64,000 bases of DNA from Sphingomonas turrisvirgatae. GTDB taxonomy: Bacteria > Pseudomonadota > Alphaproteobacteria > Sphingomonadales > Sphingomonadaceae. Under the pieces are notes generated by a model. The model saw nothing but the letters and a program-made list of their open reading frames with translations, made no database searches and was not told the origin of the DNA. Shown here piece after piece: positions 53,784 through 62,480 of this stretch. A program made the translations under genes and the position numbers. The stretch is from assembly GCF_001721295.1 (NCBI RefSeq), contig NZ_MDDS01000081.1, forward strand, positions 1-64,000. The letters run 5' to 3'. How positions within the stretch are numbered: the first letter of the stretch is position 1; the number at the start of each line of letters is the position of its first letter.

Positions 53784-54937
53784 AGACGATCACGATCCTT
53801 GGCGCAACCGGCTCGGTCGGTACCTCGACGCTCGACCTGATCGAGCGCGAGCCGGACGCCTATCGCGTGTTGGCGCTGACGGCCAATTGCGATGTGGGCA
53901 AGCTTGCCGATGCGGCGCGGCGCACCGGTGCGCGGCGCGCGGTGGTCGCGGATGAAAGCTGCCTGCCGGCCCTGCGCGAGGCGCTGGGCGATACCGATAC
54001 CGAATGCGCAGGCGGGGCGGACGCCGTGTGCGAGGCGGCGCGAATGGGCGCGGACTGGACCATGGCGGCGATCGTCGGCACGGCCGGGTTGAAGCCGGTG
54101 CTGGCCGCGATCGAAGGCGGCAAGGCCGTCGCGCTGGCGAACAAGGAATCGCTGGTTTCGGCCGGGAACGTGATGACCGGCGCGGTCGCCCGGCATGGGG
54201 TCACGCTGTTGCCGGTCGATTCGGAACATAATGCGGTGTTCCAGTGCCTGGAGCCGGGCAATGCCGACAAAATCGCGCGGATCATCCTGACCGCCAGCGG
54301 TGGGCCATTCCGCGAGCGGAGCCTGGACGAGATGCGCGCCATCACGCCAGCGCAGGCGGTGGCGCATCCCAACTGGTCGATGGGCGCGAAGATCAGCGTC
54401 GATTCGGCGACGATGATGAACAAGGGCCTGGAACTGATCGAGGCGTTCCACCTGTTCCCCGTCGACGCCGATCAGCTCGACGTGCTCGTCCACAGGCAAT
54501 CGGTCATCCACAGTCTGGTCGAATATGTCGACGGGTCGCTGCTCGCGCAGCTGGGCGCACCGGACATGCGCGTGCCGATCGCCCACGCGCTGGCCTGGCC
54601 GCGCCGGATGGAAACGCCGTGCCAGCGGCTGGATCTGGCCACCGTCGGCCGGCTGGATTTCGAGGCGCCGGATTATGCGCGCTTTCCCTGCCTGAAGCTG
54701 GCGCGCGAGGCGCTGGCGGCCGGTGGCGCGCGGCCAGCCATCCTGAATGCCGCCAACGAGATCGCGGTCGCGGCCTTTCTGAAGGGGCAGGTCGGCTTTC
54801 TTGAAATTGCCGCAATCGTCTCGGATACGCTGGAACGCTATGACCCGGCCGCGCCGGACAGCCTCGACGACGTGCTGGCGATCGATGGACAAGCGCGGCA
54901 GATCGCGGGCGAGCGAGTGAAGGATTGCATCGCTTGA
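53780..54937 (+). CDS. dxr: 1-deoxy-D-xylulose 5-phosphate reductoisomerase
   Basis: A 385-residue enzyme of the MEP isoprenoid pathway. The NADPH motif GATGSVGTSTLDLI is at the start; LANKESLVSAG, the metal and substrate region DSEHNAVFQCL, ASGGPFRERSLDEM and SMGAKISVDSATMMNKGLELIEA are present. It starts at ATG 53780, overlapping cdsA. It supplies the precursors that UppS, two genes upstream, polymerises. Confidence 0.98.
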   Translation: MKTITILGATGSVGTSTLDLIEREPDAYRVLALTANCDVGKLADAARRTGARRAVVADESCLPALREALGDTDTECAGGADAVCEAARMGADWTMAAIVGTAGLKPVLAAIEGGKAVALANKESLVSAGNVMTGAVARHGVTLLPVDSEHNAVFQCLEPGNADKIARIILTASGGPFRERSLDEMRAITPAQAVAHPNWSMGAKISVDSATMMNKGLELIEAFHLFPVDADQLDVLVHRQSVIHSLVEYVDGSLLAQLGAPDMRVPIAHALAWPRRMETPCQRLDLATVGRLDFEAPDYARFPCLKLAREALAAGGARPAILNAANEIAVAAFLKGQVGFLEIAAIVSDTLERYDPAAPDSLDDVLAIDGQARQIAGERVKDCIA

Positions 54938-56067
54938 ACGAAGCTCCCGGGTTCCTGTTCTACATCCTGGCCTTTCTGCTCCTGCTCGGGCCGCTGGTCT
55001 TCCTGCACGAGCTTGGCCACTATCTTGCCGGGCGCTGGTTCGGGATCAAGGCGGAGGTGTTCTCGATCGGGTTCGGCCGCGAGATCGGCGGGTTTACAGA
55101 CAAGCGCGGCACGCGGGGGGAGGTCGGCTGGCTGCCGCTAGGCGGTTACGTCAAGTTTGCCGGCGACATGAACCCGGCGGGCCAGCCTAGCCCGGAGTGG
55201 TTGTCGCTTCCTGCTGCCGAGCGTGCCCAGACGTTCCAGGCCAAGCCCCTGTGGCAGCGCGCGATCGTCGTCGCGGCCGGGCCGCTGACCAACTTCATCG
55301 TCGCAATCCTGATCCTTGCGGCGTTCTTCGTCGCTTATGGCAGGCCGGACACGCCGGCGATCGTCGCGGCGGTGCAGGACGGATCGCCTGCCGCAAGCGC
55401 CGGAATCCTGCCGGGCGATCGCATCCTGACGGTGGGCGGTCGCAGCGTCGAGAATTTCAACGACGTCGCCAAATATGTGGTGATGCGGCCCGGCGAAGAC
55501 ATCGACCTGCAGATCGATCGTGCCGGGCAGATCAGCGAGGTGACGGCCACAGCGGGCGTGCGCACGATGCGCGACCGGTTCGGCAACGAAGAGCGCGTCG
55601 GGTTGCTGGGCGTGCAGTCGGGACCGCAGGTGGCGCGTCCGGTCAGCCTGCTGGAAGCGCCATGGGCGGGCATCCAGCAAACCGGCGCGATCCTGCGTAT
55701 GCAGATCGATGGGCTGGGCCAGATCATCACTGGACGCAGATCAGTCGAAGAACTGGGCGGGCCACTGCGAATCGCGAAAGTATCGGGTGAGCGCTTTGCG
55801 ATGGGCGCGACCGAGTTCGTGTTCCTGATCGCGCTGATTTCGATAAATCTGGGGTTCATCAACCTGCTGCCAGTTCCGGTGCTGGATGGTGGCCATCTTC
55901 TGTTCTATGCGGTCGAGGCTGTTCGGCGTAAGCCGGTGGAGCCGCAGGTCATCGAGTGGGCGTTTCGCGGCGGGGTGATGGCGATCCTGGCGCTGATGCT
56001 GCTGGTGACCTTCAACGATCTGGGCGCTTTCGGCGTCTGGCGGAATCTGGCCGGGTTGATCGGCTGA
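54934..56067 (+). CDS. rseP: RIP metalloprotease RseP (site-2 protease)
   Basis: A 377-residue intramembrane zinc protease. The HExxH site H25-E-L-G-H29 lies in the first membrane segment, a PDZ domain (about 125-215, with GSPAASAGILPGDRILTVGG) follows, and the second active-site segment NLLPVPVLDGGHLLFYAVEA supplies the Asp ligand near residue 317. It would cleave anti-sigma factors or remnant signal peptides. I chose TTG 54934, which overlaps the dxr stop (TTGA) and lies 9 bases past AAGGA; an in-frame TTG at 54925 is less well placed. A rare start codon in a tightly coupled chain. Confidence 0.95.
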   Translation: MNEAPGFLFYILAFLLLLGPLVFLHELGHYLAGRWFGIKAEVFSIGFGREIGGFTDKRGTRGEVGWLPLGGYVKFAGDMNPAGQPSPEWLSLPAAERAQTFQAKPLWQRAIVVAAGPLTNFIVAILILAAFFVAYGRPDTPAIVAAVQDGSPAASAGILPGDRILTVGGRSVENFNDVAKYVVMRPGEDIDLQIDRAGQISEVTATAGVRTMRDRFGNEERVGLLGVQSGPQVARPVSLLEAPWAGIQQTGAILRMQIDGLGQIITGRRSVEELGGPLRIAKVSGERFAMGATEFVFLIALISINLGFINLLPVPVLDGGHLLFYAVEAVRRKPVEPQVIEWAFRGGVMAILALMLLVTFNDLGAFGVWRNLAGLIG

Positions 56068-56141
56068 CGTGGTTGGGGCAGGGCGGCGGTGCGGCCCTCG
56101 CTTCGGCCAAGAAAATACCCTCAATCCGACTGGGGTGGGAT

Positions 56142-59003
56142 GTGACTGCGAATAACGTTTACAAGATCGGTGCATTCAAGCTCGGCCGGGGCGCCGCCGC
56201 TGTCCTGATGGCGGGCACGATGCTGACCACCGGAATCGCCGCGGCGCACGCCCAGAGCCGGCAGCCACGCCCAATGAGCCGGCCGGTGCCCCGCGCGCCC
56301 GAGGCCGCGCCTGAAGCGCAGGTCGTCGCACCGGCGGACGCCAGGCCGATTCGCTCGCTGCGTGTCGAGGGGACCCAGCGCCTGGAGCCGGAAACGGTGC
56401 TGTCCTATACCCGCCTGCGCGTGGGCCAGCCCTATACACCCGAGACGCTCGACCAGGCGATCAAGGACGTGCTGGCGTCCGAACTGCTCGCCGACGTGAC
56501 GATCGAAGGCGTCGAGAGCGGCGACATCGTGCTGCGCGTGCGTGAGAACCCGATCATCAACCGCGTGGTGCTGGAGGGCAACAAGCGCCTGAAGAGCGAC
56601 AAGATCACCAAGGAGATCAAGCTCGCGCCGCGCCAGATGTTCACGCGCACCGCGGTTCGTGCCGATGTTGCCCGGATCGTCGAACTGTATCGCCGGCAGG
56701 GCCGCTTTGCCGCGGTGGTCGAACCCAAGATGGTCAGCCTGGACCAGAACCGCGTCGACGTGATCTTCGAGATCCGCGAGGGTGCCAAGTCCAAGGTCCG
56801 CCAGATCAACATCATCGGCAACGAACAGTTCAGCGACGGCGAACTGCGCGGCGAGATGGTGACGAAACAGTCGCGCCTGACCAGCATCCTGAGCTCGAAC
56901 ACTAGCTATGACCAGGATCGCCTGGCGTATGACCAGCAGAAGCTGCGGCAATTCTATCTTACGCAGGGCTATGCCGATTTCCGGGTCGTGTCGGCGGTGG
57001 CCGAACTGACGCCCGACAAGCGCGACTTCATCATCACCTATGTCGTCGAGGAAGGCCCCCGCTACAAGTTCGGTCCGGTGACGGTCGACAGCGCGATTCG
57101 CGACTTCGACGACAAGGCGCTGGCGGCGAGCCTCGCGATCAAGGAAGGCGATTGGTACGATGCCAAGAAGGTCGAGGACACGGTCGACGGCCTGCAGGAA
57201 GCGGCCGGCATGCTCGGCTATGCCTTTGCCGACGTGCGGCCGGAGTTCCAGCGCGACCGCGAGAAGTTGACGATGACGCTCAACTTCAACATCGGCGAGG
57301 CGCGGCGCACCTATGTCGAGCGGATCGACATCAACGGGAACACGCAGACCCAGGACAAGGTTATCCGCCGCGAGATGCGGCTGGCCGAGGGTGATGCTTT
57401 CAATACCTTCCTGGTCAAGCGGTCGCAGGACCGCATCAACTCGCTCGGTTATTTCAACGAGAAGTTCGAGATCGAGCAGAAGGAAGGTTCGGCGCCCGAC
57501 CGCGTCGTGCTGACCGCCAATGTCGAGGAGCGATCGACCGGCGAACTGACGCTGTCGGCCGGTTTCTCGAGCCTCGAGCGCTTCATCTTCCAGGGCTCGA
57601 TCCGCCAGCGCAACTTCCGCGGCCGCGGCCAGGACCTTCGGCTGTCGGCCGATTATTCGAGCTATTCGAAGTCGGTCGAGGTCGGCTTTACCGAGCCGTA
57701 TCTGTTCGATCAGAACGTCGCGCTGGGCGGCACGATCTTCCGCCGCGACTTCAATTCGTTCAACTTCGTCGGCGCCGATCGCCGCACCACCTATGAGCAG
57801 GTGTCGACCGGCGGCCAGCTGGTGCTGGGCGTGCCGCTGACCGAATATTGGACGGCTTCGGCGCGCTACAACCTGACCTATGACCAGGTCGGGCTGGACG
57901 AGAACACCTTCTTCCGCAACGGCGTGTGCGATCCGCTGCTGGCCGGCCGCTATCTGTGCGAAGCGCTCGGCGACCGCTGGACGTCGAGCATCGGGCTTTC
58001 GCTGATCTATGACAGCCTCAACAGCCGGCTGCGTCCGACGGCGGGTCAGCGCCTGGGGGTCGGCGGCGACTTTGCCGGGCTGGGCGGCGACGTGCGCTAT
58101 CTGCGCGGCCGGTTCGATGCCGACAAATACTGGAACATCGGCAGCGGCTTCATCTTCTCGGCGGGTCTTGAAGGCGGGTATATCCACAGCCTTGAAAAGG
58201 GCACGGCGACAATCGATCCGGTGCGCATCACCGATCGCTTCTTCCTGGGCGAGCCGCAGTTCCGCGGCTTCGACATCCGTGGCGTGGGCCCGCGCATCCA
58301 GCGCATCGGCTATACCGGCACGGCGGCAGCGGGGAACCAGACGCTGATCACCGATCGCGATCAGATATTCGACGACGCGATCGGCGGCCGGGCTTATTAT
58401 CTGGGCAAGCTCGAGCTCGAAATCCCGCTCGGCGCCGGCGCGCGAGAAATGGGGCTGCGGCCGTCGATCTTCGTGATGGCGGGCGCGAACTGGGGCGTGC
58501 GGCAGCCGGGCCGGACCGCGACGTTCCAGCAGGCGCGCGTGTTCACCAACCCGGACGGCAGCAAGACGATCCTGACCAACCCGTCGGATCCGCGCTTCAG
58601 CACCTCGCTGCCGGGCGCCGTCAACGCCGACGGCTCGCCGACGCTGCTGCCGCTGCTTGTGCCGCAGACCACGGTCGTGAACGGGCAGACGCTGGCGCTC
58701 TATACGGTCCCGGTCAGCGATACCATCGCGCCGGGGCAGGTCACGACCTGCAGCGTTGGCTATGCCTCTTCGCTGGGTGGCCCATGTTCGGGCACCTCGA
58801 TCAACGCGGTGTTCAACCAGATCACGGACCCGTTCCAGGAGCGCTTCCTGGGCAATTCGCCGAAGCCGCGCCTGTCGGCGGGCATCGGCGTCAACTGGAA
58901 CTCGCCGTTCGGGCCGCTGCGCCTCGATCTTGCCTACGCCTTCCTCAAGGAGAAAGGCGACGACGACAAACTCTTCAGCTTCAACGTAGGGACGTCCTTC
59001 TAA
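56142..59003 (+). CDS. bamA: Outer-membrane protein assembly factor BamA
   Basis: A 953-residue BamA, the core of the machine that inserts beta-barrels into the outer membrane. A signal peptide (to about AAAHAQ, residue 39) and a Pro/Arg-rich linker precede five POTRA domains (about 68-460) and a 16-strand barrel (about 464-953) ending in the C-terminal signature SFNVGTSF. The lid/loop motif VRGF is seen as FRGFDIRG. It is longer than most (about 800) because of an extra loop of about 100 residues at 798-899. I chose GTG 56142, after GGGGTGGGA. The skp ATG overlaps its stop (TAATG). Confidence 0.97.
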   Translation: MTANNVYKIGAFKLGRGAAAVLMAGTMLTTGIAAAHAQSRQPRPMSRPVPRAPEAAPEAQVVAPADARPIRSLRVEGTQRLEPETVLSYTRLRVGQPYTPETLDQAIKDVLASELLADVTIEGVESGDIVLRVRENPIINRVVLEGNKRLKSDKITKEIKLAPRQMFTRTAVRADVARIVELYRRQGRFAAVVEPKMVSLDQNRVDVIFEIREGAKSKVRQINIIGNEQFSDGELRGEMVTKQSRLTSILSSNTSYDQDRLAYDQQKLRQFYLTQGYADFRVVSAVAELTPDKRDFIITYVVEEGPRYKFGPVTVDSAIRDFDDKALAASLAIKEGDWYDAKKVEDTVDGLQEAAGMLGYAFADVRPEFQRDREKLTMTLNFNIGEARRTYVERIDINGNTQTQDKVIRREMRLAEGDAFNTFLVKRSQDRINSLGYFNEKFEIEQKEGSAPDRVVLTANVEERSTGELTLSAGFSSLERFIFQGSIRQRNFRGRGQDLRLSADYSSYSKSVEVGFTEPYLFDQNVALGGTIFRRDFNSFNFVGADRRTTYEQVSTGGQLVLGVPLTEYWTASARYNLTYDQVGLDENTFFRNGVCDPLLAGRYLCEALGDRWTSSIGLSLIYDSLNSRLRPTAGQRLGVGGDFAGLGGDVRYLRGRFDADKYWNIGSGFIFSAGLEGGYIHSLEKGTATIDPVRITDRFFLGEPQFRGFDIRGVGPRIQRIGYTGTAAAGNQTLITDRDQIFDDAIGGRAYYLGKLELEIPLGAGAREMGLRPSIFVMAGANWGVRQPGRTATFQQARVFTNPDGSKTILTNPSDPRFSTSLPGAVNADGSPTLLPLLVPQTTVVNGQTLALYTVPVSDTIAPGQVTTCSVGYASSLGGPCSGTSINAVFNQITDPFQERFLGNSPKPRLSAGIGVNWNSPFGPLRLDLAYAFLKEKGDDDKLFSFNVGTSF

Positions 59004-59620
59004 TGCGTAACTCCAAGACTCTCCTCGCCGCGCTTGCGGTTGCAGGCGCAACCTTTGGTGCCGGTGCCGTCTCGGCGCAGGCGCTGGCCGATGCCAAGAT
59101 CGCCGTCGTCGACGTCGATCGCGTGATGGGCCAGTGCACGGCCTGCGTCGCTGCCAACACGCAGCTGCAGACGCAGCGCACCCAGCTTCAGCAGTTCGCG
59201 CAGCAGCAGGGCGCGCCGCTGCAGGGCGAGCAGACCTCGCTCGAAGCAGCGGTCAAGGCGGCCAATGGCAAGCCCGACGCCGCGCTGACCACGCGCATCC
59301 AGGCGTTCCAGACCAAGGCGCAGCAGGCGCAGCAGGCCGTCGCGCAGCGTGAGCAGTCCTTCCAGCGCAACGTGCAGTATGTGCAGCAGCAGATCGCGCA
59401 GAAGATGGTGCCGGTCGTGCAGCAGATCGCACAGCAGCGCGGCGCGACGATCGCGGTGGCCAAGGACAGCACGCTGTTCTCCGCAACGTCGGTCGACATC
59501 ACCGACGCGGTCCTGACTGCGTTGAACTCGCAGCTGCCGAGCGTCAGCACGACGGCGCCGGCACCCACGCAGCCGGCTGCACAGCCTGCGCCTGCCAAGC
59601 CGGCACCGACGGGCCGCTGA
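59003..59620 (+). CDS. skp: OmpH/Skp-family periplasmic chaperone
   Basis: A 205-residue chaperone with a signal peptide ([26 protein letters not shown]) followed by [13 protein letters not shown] and a long Gln/Ala-rich coiled coil (about 48-150), the arms of the Skp jellyfish trimer, then a Pro/Ala tail. It would hold unfolded outer-membrane proteins for BamA, encoded just before it. The start overlaps the bamA stop by one base; the fabZ ATG overlaps its own stop by one base. lpxD, normal at this point in LPS-making bacteria, is absent. Confidence 0.93.
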   Translation: MRNSKTLLAALAVAGATFGAGAVSAQALADAKIAVVDVDRVMGQCTACVAANTQLQTQRTQLQQFAQQQGAPLQGEQTSLEAAVKAANGKPDAALTTRIQAFQTKAQQAQQAVAQREQSFQRNVQYVQQQIAQKMVPVVQQIAQQRGATIAVAKDSTLFSATSVDITDAVLTALNSQLPSVSTTAPAPTQPAAQPAPAKPAPTGR

Positions 59621-60099
59621 TGAGCGAGACGGCGGAAGCGGGCACGGCCATTGGCCCGCTTGATATCACGCGGGTCATGGCCGCGCTTCCGCACCGTTAC
59701 CCGATGCTGCTGGTCGATCGCGTCGAGAGCCTGGTCAAGGACCATCGCATCGTCGCGATCAAGGCAGTGTCGATCAACGAGGAATTCTTCCAGGGGCATT
59801 TCCCGGGAAGGCCGATCATGCCCGGCGTCCTTCAGGTCGAGGCGCTGGCACAGGCAGCGGGCGTACTTGCGGTCGAGAGCCTGGGCCTCGCCGGCTCGGG
59901 CAAGCTGGTTTACTTCATGTCGATCGACGGCGTGAAGTTCCGCAAGCCGGTCGAGCCGGGCGTGCTGCTGCGGCTCGAGGTCGAGTTCGTGCAGAAGCGG
60001 GCGCGCATCTGCAAGTTCGCAGGCAAGGCCTATCTGGGCGATGATCTGGCGACCGAGTGCGAATTTACCGCGATGATCGCGGACCCGCCTTCCGCTTGA
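59620..60099 (+). CDS. fabZ: 3-hydroxyacyl-ACP dehydratase FabZ
   Basis: A 159-residue hotdog-fold dehydratase of fatty acid synthesis. The catalytic pair is H60 and E74 in [24 protein letters not shown], and the start [20 protein letters not shown] is canonical. It starts at the skp stop (TGATG). In LPS-making relatives lpxA follows; here a terminator (60119-60154) ends the unit. Confidence 0.98.
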   Translation: MSETAEAGTAIGPLDITRVMAALPHRYPMLLVDRVESLVKDHRIVAIKAVSINEEFFQGHFPGRPIMPGVLQVEALAQAAGVLAVESLGLAGSGKLVYFMSIDGVKFRKPVEPGVLLRLEVEFVQKRARICKFAGKAYLGDDLATECEFTAMIADPPSA

Positions 60100-60118
60100 A
60101 CTGAATTCCATTGTGAAT

Positions 60119-60154
60119 GAAACGCCGTGCGGCTCGTGTCGCGCGGCGTTTTCA
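60119..60154 (+). terminator. Rho-independent terminator after fabZ
   Basis: AACGCCGTGCG pairs with CGCGCGGCGTT around 8 bases (one mismatch) and is followed by TTCATGT; the preceding GAA extends pairing with the T-run. Confidence 0.75.
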
Positions 60155-60221
60155 TGTGCATCGAGCAGCTTGGCCGGCGGGGCGAGGCAGCGCATAGTGG
60201 CTCCACGAGAGGGAGGGGGCT

Positions 60222-61103
60222 ATGCGCGCAATAACGGTTGGCATCGTGATGATGGTGGCGGCACCGGCCAGTGCGCAGCGCGTCATGCCCATCCGAGCGG
60301 CCGAGGCTCTGATCGCCGCAGATCGCGGCTTTGCTCAGGCCAGCGCGCGAACGAACGCCATTGACGGGATAGCGGCGATGTTCGCGCACGACGTGGCGAT
60401 GCCCCGCCTGGATGCGACTTTCACGCGATCCAAGGCCGAGGCGATCGCCACGCTGAGCGCCGAGCCGCGCAACCGCACAGCCACGGCGACCTGGGCGCCG
60501 GTGCGGGCCGGCATCTCGGCCGATGCGATGCAGGGCTTCACCATGGGGATGATGGCGCTTCGCGATGCCGACGGCACAGTGCGACGAGCCAAGTATCTTT
60601 CCTATTGGCGCAAGGACCGCGATGGCTGGCGCGTCGTCTCGTACAAGCAGCAGCGCCTGGCGAGCGAGGAAGTTCAACCCAGCCTGCCACCCGTGCTGCC
60701 GCCGCGCCTGGTCGCGGCCAGCCGTGATGCGCGAGCGATCGCGCGGCATCGTGCCAGCATCGATGCGGCCGAGCGTCGCTTTTCAGACGAAGCGCAGGCG
60801 ATGGGCCTGGGGCCGGCTTTCTGCAAGCATGGTCGCCGGGACGCGACGAACCTGGGCGGATCGCGCAGCGGGATGCTGATCGGCCTAGACAAGATCTGCG
60901 GCACGATAGGCGGCCCGCCGCCCAGCCCGGTAACGTGGGCACCGGATGCGGTGGAGGTGGCTTCAAGCGGCGACATGGGCGTGACCTGGGGTATGATCCG
61001 GCGCAAGGGGCCGGTGCCGACAGGCGAGCTGGCCATCATCCCCTATACGACAGTGTGGGTGCGCGGGGGACCCGGTGGCGTCTGGCAGTATATTGCCGAA
61101 TAG
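60222..61103 (+). CDS. Exported hypothetical protein with NTF2/DUF4440-like parts
   Basis: A 293-residue protein. The signal peptide MRAITVGIVMMVAAPASAQ is followed by ADRGFAQASARTNAIDGIAAMFAHDVAMP, a pattern of the SnoaL/DUF4440 (NTF2-like) fold, ending about residue 140 with YLSYWRKDRDGWRVVSYKQQ. A linker rich in Pro leads to a second, similar copy (about 178-293: IDAAERRFSDEAQAMG and the end GGVWQYIAE). It may thus be a tandem of two NTF2-like domains, with two cysteines in the second. Function unknown. GAGGGAGGGGGC precedes ATG 60222. Confidence 0.75.
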   Translation: MRAITVGIVMMVAAPASAQRVMPIRAAEALIAADRGFAQASARTNAIDGIAAMFAHDVAMPRLDATFTRSKAEAIATLSAEPRNRTATATWAPVRAGISADAMQGFTMGMMALRDADGTVRRAKYLSYWRKDRDGWRVVSYKQQRLASEEVQPSLPPVLPPRLVAASRDARAIARHRASIDAAERRFSDEAQAMGLGPAFCKHGRRDATNLGGSRSGMLIGLDKICGTIGGPPPSPVTWAPDAVEVASSGDMGVTWGMIRRKGPVPTGELAIIPYTTVWVRGGPGGVWQYIAE

Positions 61104-61190
61104 CGCCGGTTGCGCTTTTGCGACCGCTCTGCTAGGCGCGCGCCCTCTTGCTGCCGGTCGGAAACCGGCGGCCCATCCAAGGAATTTCCC

Positions 61191-61421
61191 GTGAAGAAAG
61201 ACACGCACCCCGACTATCACATGATCAAGGTGCAGATGACCGACGGCACCGTGTACGAGACTCGCTCCACCTGGGGCAAGGAAGGCGACACGATGCAGCT
61301 GGAAATCGATCCGCTGGCGCACCCGGCCTGGACTGGCGGCCGCGGCCAGATGCTGGATGCGGGCGGCCAGGTGGCACGCTTCAACAAGCGTTTCGGCGGG
61401 CTTTCGCTTACCAAGAAGTGA
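61191..61421 (+). CDS. rpmE: 50S ribosomal protein L31, zinc-free type
   Basis: A 76-residue L31, which bridges the subunits. [29 protein letters not shown] and the end [28 protein letters not shown] are recognisable. The cysteines of the zinc-binding form are absent, so this is the C-minus type. GTG 61191 lies 6 bases past AAGGAA. A small hairpin (GCCGGT/ACCGGC, 61153-61169) lies in its leader. Confidence 0.93.
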   Translation: MKKDTHPDYHMIKVQMTDGTVYETRSTWGKEGDTMQLEIDPLAHPAWTGGRGQMLDAGGQVARFNKRFGGLSLTKK

Positions 61422-61479
61422 TCGCGCGGCTGACGGCGTCGTTAACGCGCCGTTAGCCATCGCATCCTAGGCTTGCCCG

Positions 61480-61809
61480 ATGATTTCACCGGGCAAGCGC
61501 AGTTTTTCAGCAGAATTCGAACCGGCAGTCATCGGCCAGCGGCGCAATGCGCGCGCGCCGGTGTCACTGGATGCGCGAGTGGGGCGCGGTGGGCTGGATC
61601 GCGCGCTGTGCCGCGTGACCGACCTGTCCGCTGGTGGCGCACGGATCGAGATGTTCTCGCAGCTGCGCCGGGACAGCATGATCTGGCTGACCCTGCCGCA
61701 TGTCGGCCACTGGGCCGCGCGGGTCGCATGGTCGACCGACTTCGAAGCCGGCCTCGAGTTCGAGATCCCGTTGACCGAAGCTGAATTGGACAGCCTGATC
61801 GCCGACTGA
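61480..61809 (+). CDS. Small soluble PilZ-domain protein
   Basis: A 109-residue protein that is essentially one PilZ domain. QRRNAR (about 20-25, RxxxR) and DLSAGGAR (about 48-55, (D/N)xSxxG) would bind cyclic di-GMP. It has no membrane segment, unlike the PilZ protein at 48445-48957. It starts at ATG 61480, 58 bases after rpmE. The partner it controls is unknown. Confidence 0.85.
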   Translation: MISPGKRSFSAEFEPAVIGQRRNARAPVSLDARVGRGGLDRALCRVTDLSAGGARIEMFSQLRRDSMIWLTLPHVGHWAARVAWSTDFEAGLEFEIPLTEAELDSLIAD

Positions 61810-61874
61810 CGCACATCGGCTTGCGCCCGCAGCCGATGTCCGACATCCTTCGCTTCGGCCTGGGGAGCGAGGCG

Positions 61875-62249
61875 ATGCGCAGTTGCGTGTTCGTTGTGAC
61901 GATGCTGGCAATTGCAGGCGAATGCCATGCTGAGCGGCGCCCTGCCGCCCCGTCGCGGCCCTATGCCGTGGTCCGACTGAGCGGAACCGCAGCCTTGCCG
62001 CCAAGCGAGATCGGGGGGCCGGCAAGGCGGGCGAGCGATCGCGAATACCGGATCGACCCGAGCGATCACGCCGAGCGGTCGGCACATGGCCGAGCGCTGG
62101 ACGAGATGAACGCGATCAACAACCGCCGTCCGCGCAGCTTCCGTTTCCGCCCCGTGATGGCGCTGACCTTCGATGCGGCCGACCTGAACGGTCCGGCCCG
62201 CGTGAGCGGCATTGCGCCGAACCTGATGGGATTAGCATCCAGGCGATGA
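61875..62249 (+). CDS. Small exported hypothetical protein
   Basis: A 124-residue protein with a signal peptide (MRSCVFVVTMLAIAGECHA-ER). The rest is rich in Arg, Pro and Ala with the stretch ALDEMNAINNRRPRSFRFRPVMALTFDAADLNGPARVSGIAPNL in pieces; no family is recognised. I chose ATG 61875, preceded by GGGGAGCGAGG, over an in-frame TTG at 61821. It lies on the same strand as the PilZ gene and is followed by the opposing tRNA-Ser. Confidence 0.6.
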   Translation: MRSCVFVVTMLAIAGECHAERRPAAPSRPYAVVRLSGTAALPPSEIGGPARRASDREYRIDPSDHAERSAHGRALDEMNAINNRRPRSFRFRPVMALTFDAADLNGPARVSGIAPNLMGLASRR

Positions 62250-62298
62250 GGTGGCCCGGTTGGCAAGGCGGATGGGCGCGGACGGCACGGGTGTGAAG

Positions 62299-62388
<90 letters not shown>

Positions 62389-62480
62389 GCGTCGCGTGGC
62401 TTTGGCGCTTCGGCGTCTTTTCCGCAAGTGGGTGGCAATCGGGGATTCACCTGAACGCCCCGCTGTGCCAGAACGGCGTC

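Noticed and set aside
56121..59051. A 976-codon open frame on the minus strand opposite bamA
   Set aside because: It mirrors bamA exactly, has no ribosome site or recognisable domain, and long antisense frames are expected in GC-rich DNA where stop codons are scarce.
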